20,780 nt of DNA from Perkinsus olseni (taxonomy: Eukaryota > Perkinsozoa > Perkinsida). The stretch covers positions 1-20,780 of the forward strand of contig JABANN010000570.1 in assembly GCA_013115125.1 (NCBI GenBank), written 5' to 3'. The position numbers were made by a program, and so were the translations under genes. The stretch's first letter is position 1, and every line of letters starts with the position of its first letter. This document shows positions 18,328-20,780 of the stretch, piece by piece. Under the pieces are notes generated by a model. The model was not told the DNA's origin. It was given only the letters and a program-made list of their open reading frames with translations, and did no database searches.

Positions 18328-18723
18328 GGGTGGGAGTGGTGGCGCAGTAGTAGTGCCATCATAACCGTCACCAAGGCTGGTCTGATTCACTTCGTCGTAT
18401 CAACCACGGGTCGCGGACGAGTCATGGGTTGCAAAGCTGTAGAGGAATTGATACCACTATGAGCGTTGGTGCTGCCTCTCTGTACTGTGAGACCATCATC
18501 GTGGACGGAGGGGTAGAACTTGGCAGGGGCAATCCTCCGATATCCAATGGCGATGGATACGCCTTGAGAACAGGGATCACCGCCCTTAGACAGCTTGTTT
18601 GCAGGAGTCTGGCTACGAGTTGGAAGTGGAGATTCTTGACATCCCCAAGGTCAGCATACAGCGGGTTAACCTGGTCGTTGGAGGCTCACGCCGATTGAAT
18701 AAGGACTTCTTCAAGGGGAAGTG
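18328..18723 (+). CDS. Alba-like protein candidate (exon joins unresolved)
   Basis: Three frame segments alternate in an Alba-like order of strands and helices: LIHFVVSTTGRGRVMGCKAV (frame from about 18364), SLYCETIIVDGG followed by NGDGYALRTGITALRQLV (about 18477-18600), and GYELEVEILDIPK with SIQRVNLVVGGSRRLNKDFF to a TGA at 18721-18723. Alba proteins bind DNA or RNA and are common in alveolates. The first and second pieces do not share a frame, and I found no convincing donor between them. The last join could use TTTGCAG at 18598-18604. No ATG precedes the first segment; a 5' exon or a start at the internal ATG (18423) is possible. Confidence is moderate for coding and low for the family. 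Confidence 0.35.
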
Positions 18724-19701
18724 AGTGCTGGGGTATAGCAAAGCACTGCTATCTCGTTCGCCAAATTCCACCCCATCCTATAATAAAGTGCCAAAGGAGG
18801 GGTATCAGACGTTGCGTGTGGTATCAGAGCTTGAGGAGGCCTTTTGCGAATATTGAATCATGATGCTGTTGTTGCTGGTTAGGATGCTGGTGAATCCGGT
18901 ATTGATGCCGCAGCTGTATGTAGTTCTGTCAGAAGATCAGCTTGAGCGGAGCGGAGGCCAATTTTCGTAGGAATACCGCAGCTGCTTCTCCTCCTCAATG
19001 CCCTTCCCCTCCTCAGTCCCTTCATGGACATCTTCAACACCACCATTGGCTGCGGAGCCGCTGTCTTGGTCGACGTTCGAGTGAGGCCGGCCTGCAGCCC
19101 CTCCCTGGCCCCTCGAGTACCCTTCCTGTCAGATGGAATGCCAGCAACGATATTGTGTGAGAGGCCTGCCTGAGGAAGCTGATGCCGCACCAGCCGAGGA
19201 GACTGCTGTTCACGAGATTAGGATGGAGATGACGCTGAATCGTTAGGGTCCACTTGAGCGCAGTCCGCATCGTGACGATTGCTTCTGTTAGCGATACCCG
19301 GCAGCGGCAGCTACCCGGTGGACGGTCGATTCACGGGAGGGCATTGGCAGGTTACTGACTTCAATCGGGTTCTTAATGTGAGCATCTGTGGGTGGTGATA
19401 GTACGGGCTAGCTTTGCTGAGGTCGAATAGGTGGTGATGTAAAGGTTGAGTGATGTGCGTAGAAGCTAGTTCGGTTTACCAATTGCATGCATTTGATGGA
19501 GTTTTGCTGTCGCTGATGGAGGGCCTGGAGTAGTGTTCTTAGGGTAACTTCCCCATTCCTCTGCCCCTTCTCAATCGTGAGTCCTTCGACGCGGGTACGT
19601 ACAAAAGTCCGGGGGCCGGTGGAGAGAGTCGGGCGGGGAGGGAGAAGATAACTGATTGGCCTGATACTGATGAGAGCAGTAGCAGCAGCAAGCAGCGTTA
19701 A
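18724..19701 (+). CDS. Unresolved exons of one or two unknown genes
   Basis: Several pieces read like coding sequence but could not be chained: PKEGYQTLRVVSELEEAFCEY (about 18791-18855), DAGESGIDAAA before a donor-like GTATGT (18873-18910), EEADAAPAEETAVHEIRMEM (about 19175-19240), SYPVDGRFTGGHWQVTDFN ending at the donor-like AAT/GTGAGC (about 19290-19380), and SPGAGGESRAGREKITDWPD running through a serine tract to TAA at 19699-19701. The acidic, Ser- and Ala-rich composition suggests a low-complexity tail. They may continue the Alba-like gene, since the frame after its TGA stays open. An antisense frame of 103 codons at 18879-19190 competes here but looks like a shadow. Confidence 0.3.
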
Positions 19702-20022
19702 GCTGGCAACAACAGCAGCAGCAACATCTGTTCCATATTATCGTTTCACTCCTGATCGGCAGCGGCGTTTTCAATCCCGTCCACTTTTTTGGCTGGGTAG
19801 GTTGGCCTTCATACGACCTCTATCACGATCGAAAGAAGCGGTGTAGAAGAGCTCGGCTTAACTCCTGTTGTCCTCCGGAGAATTCTGTTTTCTTGTCTCC
19901 ACGTCTGTGGCTGCTAGCGGGCCGCTGCTGGTTTGGTCTAGCTGTATAGCGCGACCAAGAAGAGGAGGAGGCCTGGGGCGATTGACGTTCCCGAAAGAGA
20001 AAAAAAAGTTCTTCACGTCGCG
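19702..20022. other. Spacer, partly CAG-rich
   Basis: About 320 bases with no gene I can support. The first 40 bases after the serine-tract gene are rich in CAG/CAA triplets (19702-19725), continuing the AGC repeats of the coding end. Short frames on both strands at 19820-20055 lack recognisable content. Confidence 0.4.
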
Positions 20023-20253
20023 ATGCCAAAGGGAACAGCGTTGGGTTTTGCGCATGCTATGCTGTTGGCATCAGATTGTTTTACCAGCATGCATCCGCTG
20101 AGTCGGCCTGGGCCAGCTCTCCTTCGCTCGGGCATTCGCGATGTCCCTGCCCTGTGTGGCCAGATCCGTCATTTCGCGGGAGTGCAGGGCACCATGGGGT
20201 CCTACGCTAAGGCCTTCCGATGGGGGTCTCAGAGAAAGAAGGGCCGATGGTAG
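20023..20253 (+). CDS. Small protein with mitochondrial-presequence-like N-terminus
   Basis: A 76-residue frame from ATG to TAG. The first 50 residues contain alternating Arg and hydrophobic residues (LSRPGPALLRSGIRDVPALC) and the phrase QIRHFAGVQG, which looks like a matrix-protease cleavage region. The remainder, GSYAKAFRWGSQRKKGRW, is short and strongly basic, as in small mitochondrial ribosomal proteins, but no family is recognised. The frame may not end here: CGATG/GTAGTG at the stop is donor-like, so it could splice onward to the next exons. Confidence 0.35.
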   Translation: MPKGTALGFAHAMLLASDCFTSMHPLSRPGPALLRSGIRDVPALCGQIRHFAGVQGTMGSYAKAFRWGSQRKKGRW

Positions 20254-20261
20254 TGCGGAGG

Positions 20262-20780
20262 AAAAGAAGTATAACATCGCTGGTAGTTGTTATTGCGGCG
20301 CCAGCAGCGTGCGAGTACAGTACGATGTGAGGAGGTCGACCGCTCAGCGCCCAATGCCCAAAAGTTTACGAATTAACTTTGAAAATCCAAAAATTTTTCC
20401 GAAAATTTCTCAGTACTGGTTGCTCCTCGACCAAATAGGAGTGATTAGTATGGAAGTGCCTGACTGCGGATGTGTAGGTATTATCGATACCACAAGCCTC
20501 TCGGTCATGGTAACTGGCAGAAGTACATTGAACGGTATGAGACGCCGAGAGAACTGGAGTCAAGGCAGAGACTGGTCTTCTCGACACGAGCTGATTACAG
20601 GACGTAGTTGCTGCAGTGGCGTAGTAGAGCAGGAAGGGTGGGGTTAGGTACAAGCAGGCCATCAGTTGGCAATGGAAGCTCCCAAAGGCGATAGCAGAGG
20701 CCACTACGGTTGATGAGGTACCTCCGTCACGGGGTAGGGGCTGAGGCTGGGTCTTGGGAAATCGCCAGGTCCTGGATGCG
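20262..20780 (+). CDS. Partial gene running off the window, unknown
   Basis: Coding-like exons without a firm model. A first piece reads KKYNIAGSCYCGASSVRVQY (about 20260-20320), whose CxC in GSCYCG recalls the start of a GFA/CENP-V zinc domain, but the following CxxC pair is not visible. It ends at a strong donor, GAT/GTGAGG. The next 100 bases are AT-rich and end TTTCTCAG (about 20418), like a long intron. A second piece begins after GTGTAG at about 20483 and reads YYRYHKPLGHGNWQKYIERY, then ETPRELESRQRLVFSTRADY to near 20600. A third (AISWQWKLPKAIAEATTVDE) lies at about 20660-20720. Frames of the second and third pieces could not be joined. The gene probably continues beyond 20780. Confidence 0.35.

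Noticed and set aside
18819-18830. TGGTATCAGAGC, like the tRNA-Met primer-binding site of copia-type LTR elements
   Set aside because: It lies in a coding-like frame (TLRVVSELEEAF), and no flanking repeats or element genes are seen nearby.

Overview
The window looks like nuclear DNA of a perkinsid, most likely Perkinsus or a close dinozoan relative. Three things point there: (i) a 22-nt site at 17557-17578 that matches the dinozoan spliced-leader consensus, as I remember it, at 20-21 of 22 positions and is followed at once by GT; (ii) genes cut by many very short GT-AG introns (mostly 41-96 nt) beside long intronless genes; (iii) eukaryotic families throughout. There are no bacterial operons, CRISPR arrays, rRNA genes or complete tRNA genes. 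All exon models were built by hand, by requiring matching reading phase across every splice junction. They have no transcript support.

Layout: 299-1837 (+), intronless ammonium transporter. 1838-3718, non-coding, with a short tandem repeat (2593-2634) and a 165-bp hAT-type MITE with a perfect 8-bp target duplication (3166-3346). 3719-5157 (-), four-exon NOL1/NOP2/SUN RNA cytosine-5 methyltransferase. 5433-6423 (-), gene of unknown function with unresolved 5' end. 6478-9114 (-), 15-exon membrane protein with a C-terminal alpha/beta-hydrolase (lipase-like) domain. 9115-10046, possible divergent promoter region with uncertain small exons. 10047-10726 (+), small basic protein. 10824-14096 (+), 20-exon RNA-binding protein resembling RBM26/27. 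14525-15237 (+), three-exon unknown protein. 15466-17403 (+), intronless PRMT7-like arginine methyltransferase. 17557-17624, spliced-leader-like site plus hairpin. 17698-18317 (+), probably mitochondrial small protein. 18328-19701 (+), poorly resolved exons, the first part with an Alba-like pattern. 20023-20780 (+), two incompletely resolved genes, the last leaving the window.

Several genes act on RNA or modify proteins (NSUN, PRMT7-like, RBM26/27-like), but nothing shows they are co-regulated. The most unusual signals are the spliced-leader-like site and a tRNA T-loop-like motif (TTCRANNC) found in several short introns, in three cases exactly 28 nt after the donor G.
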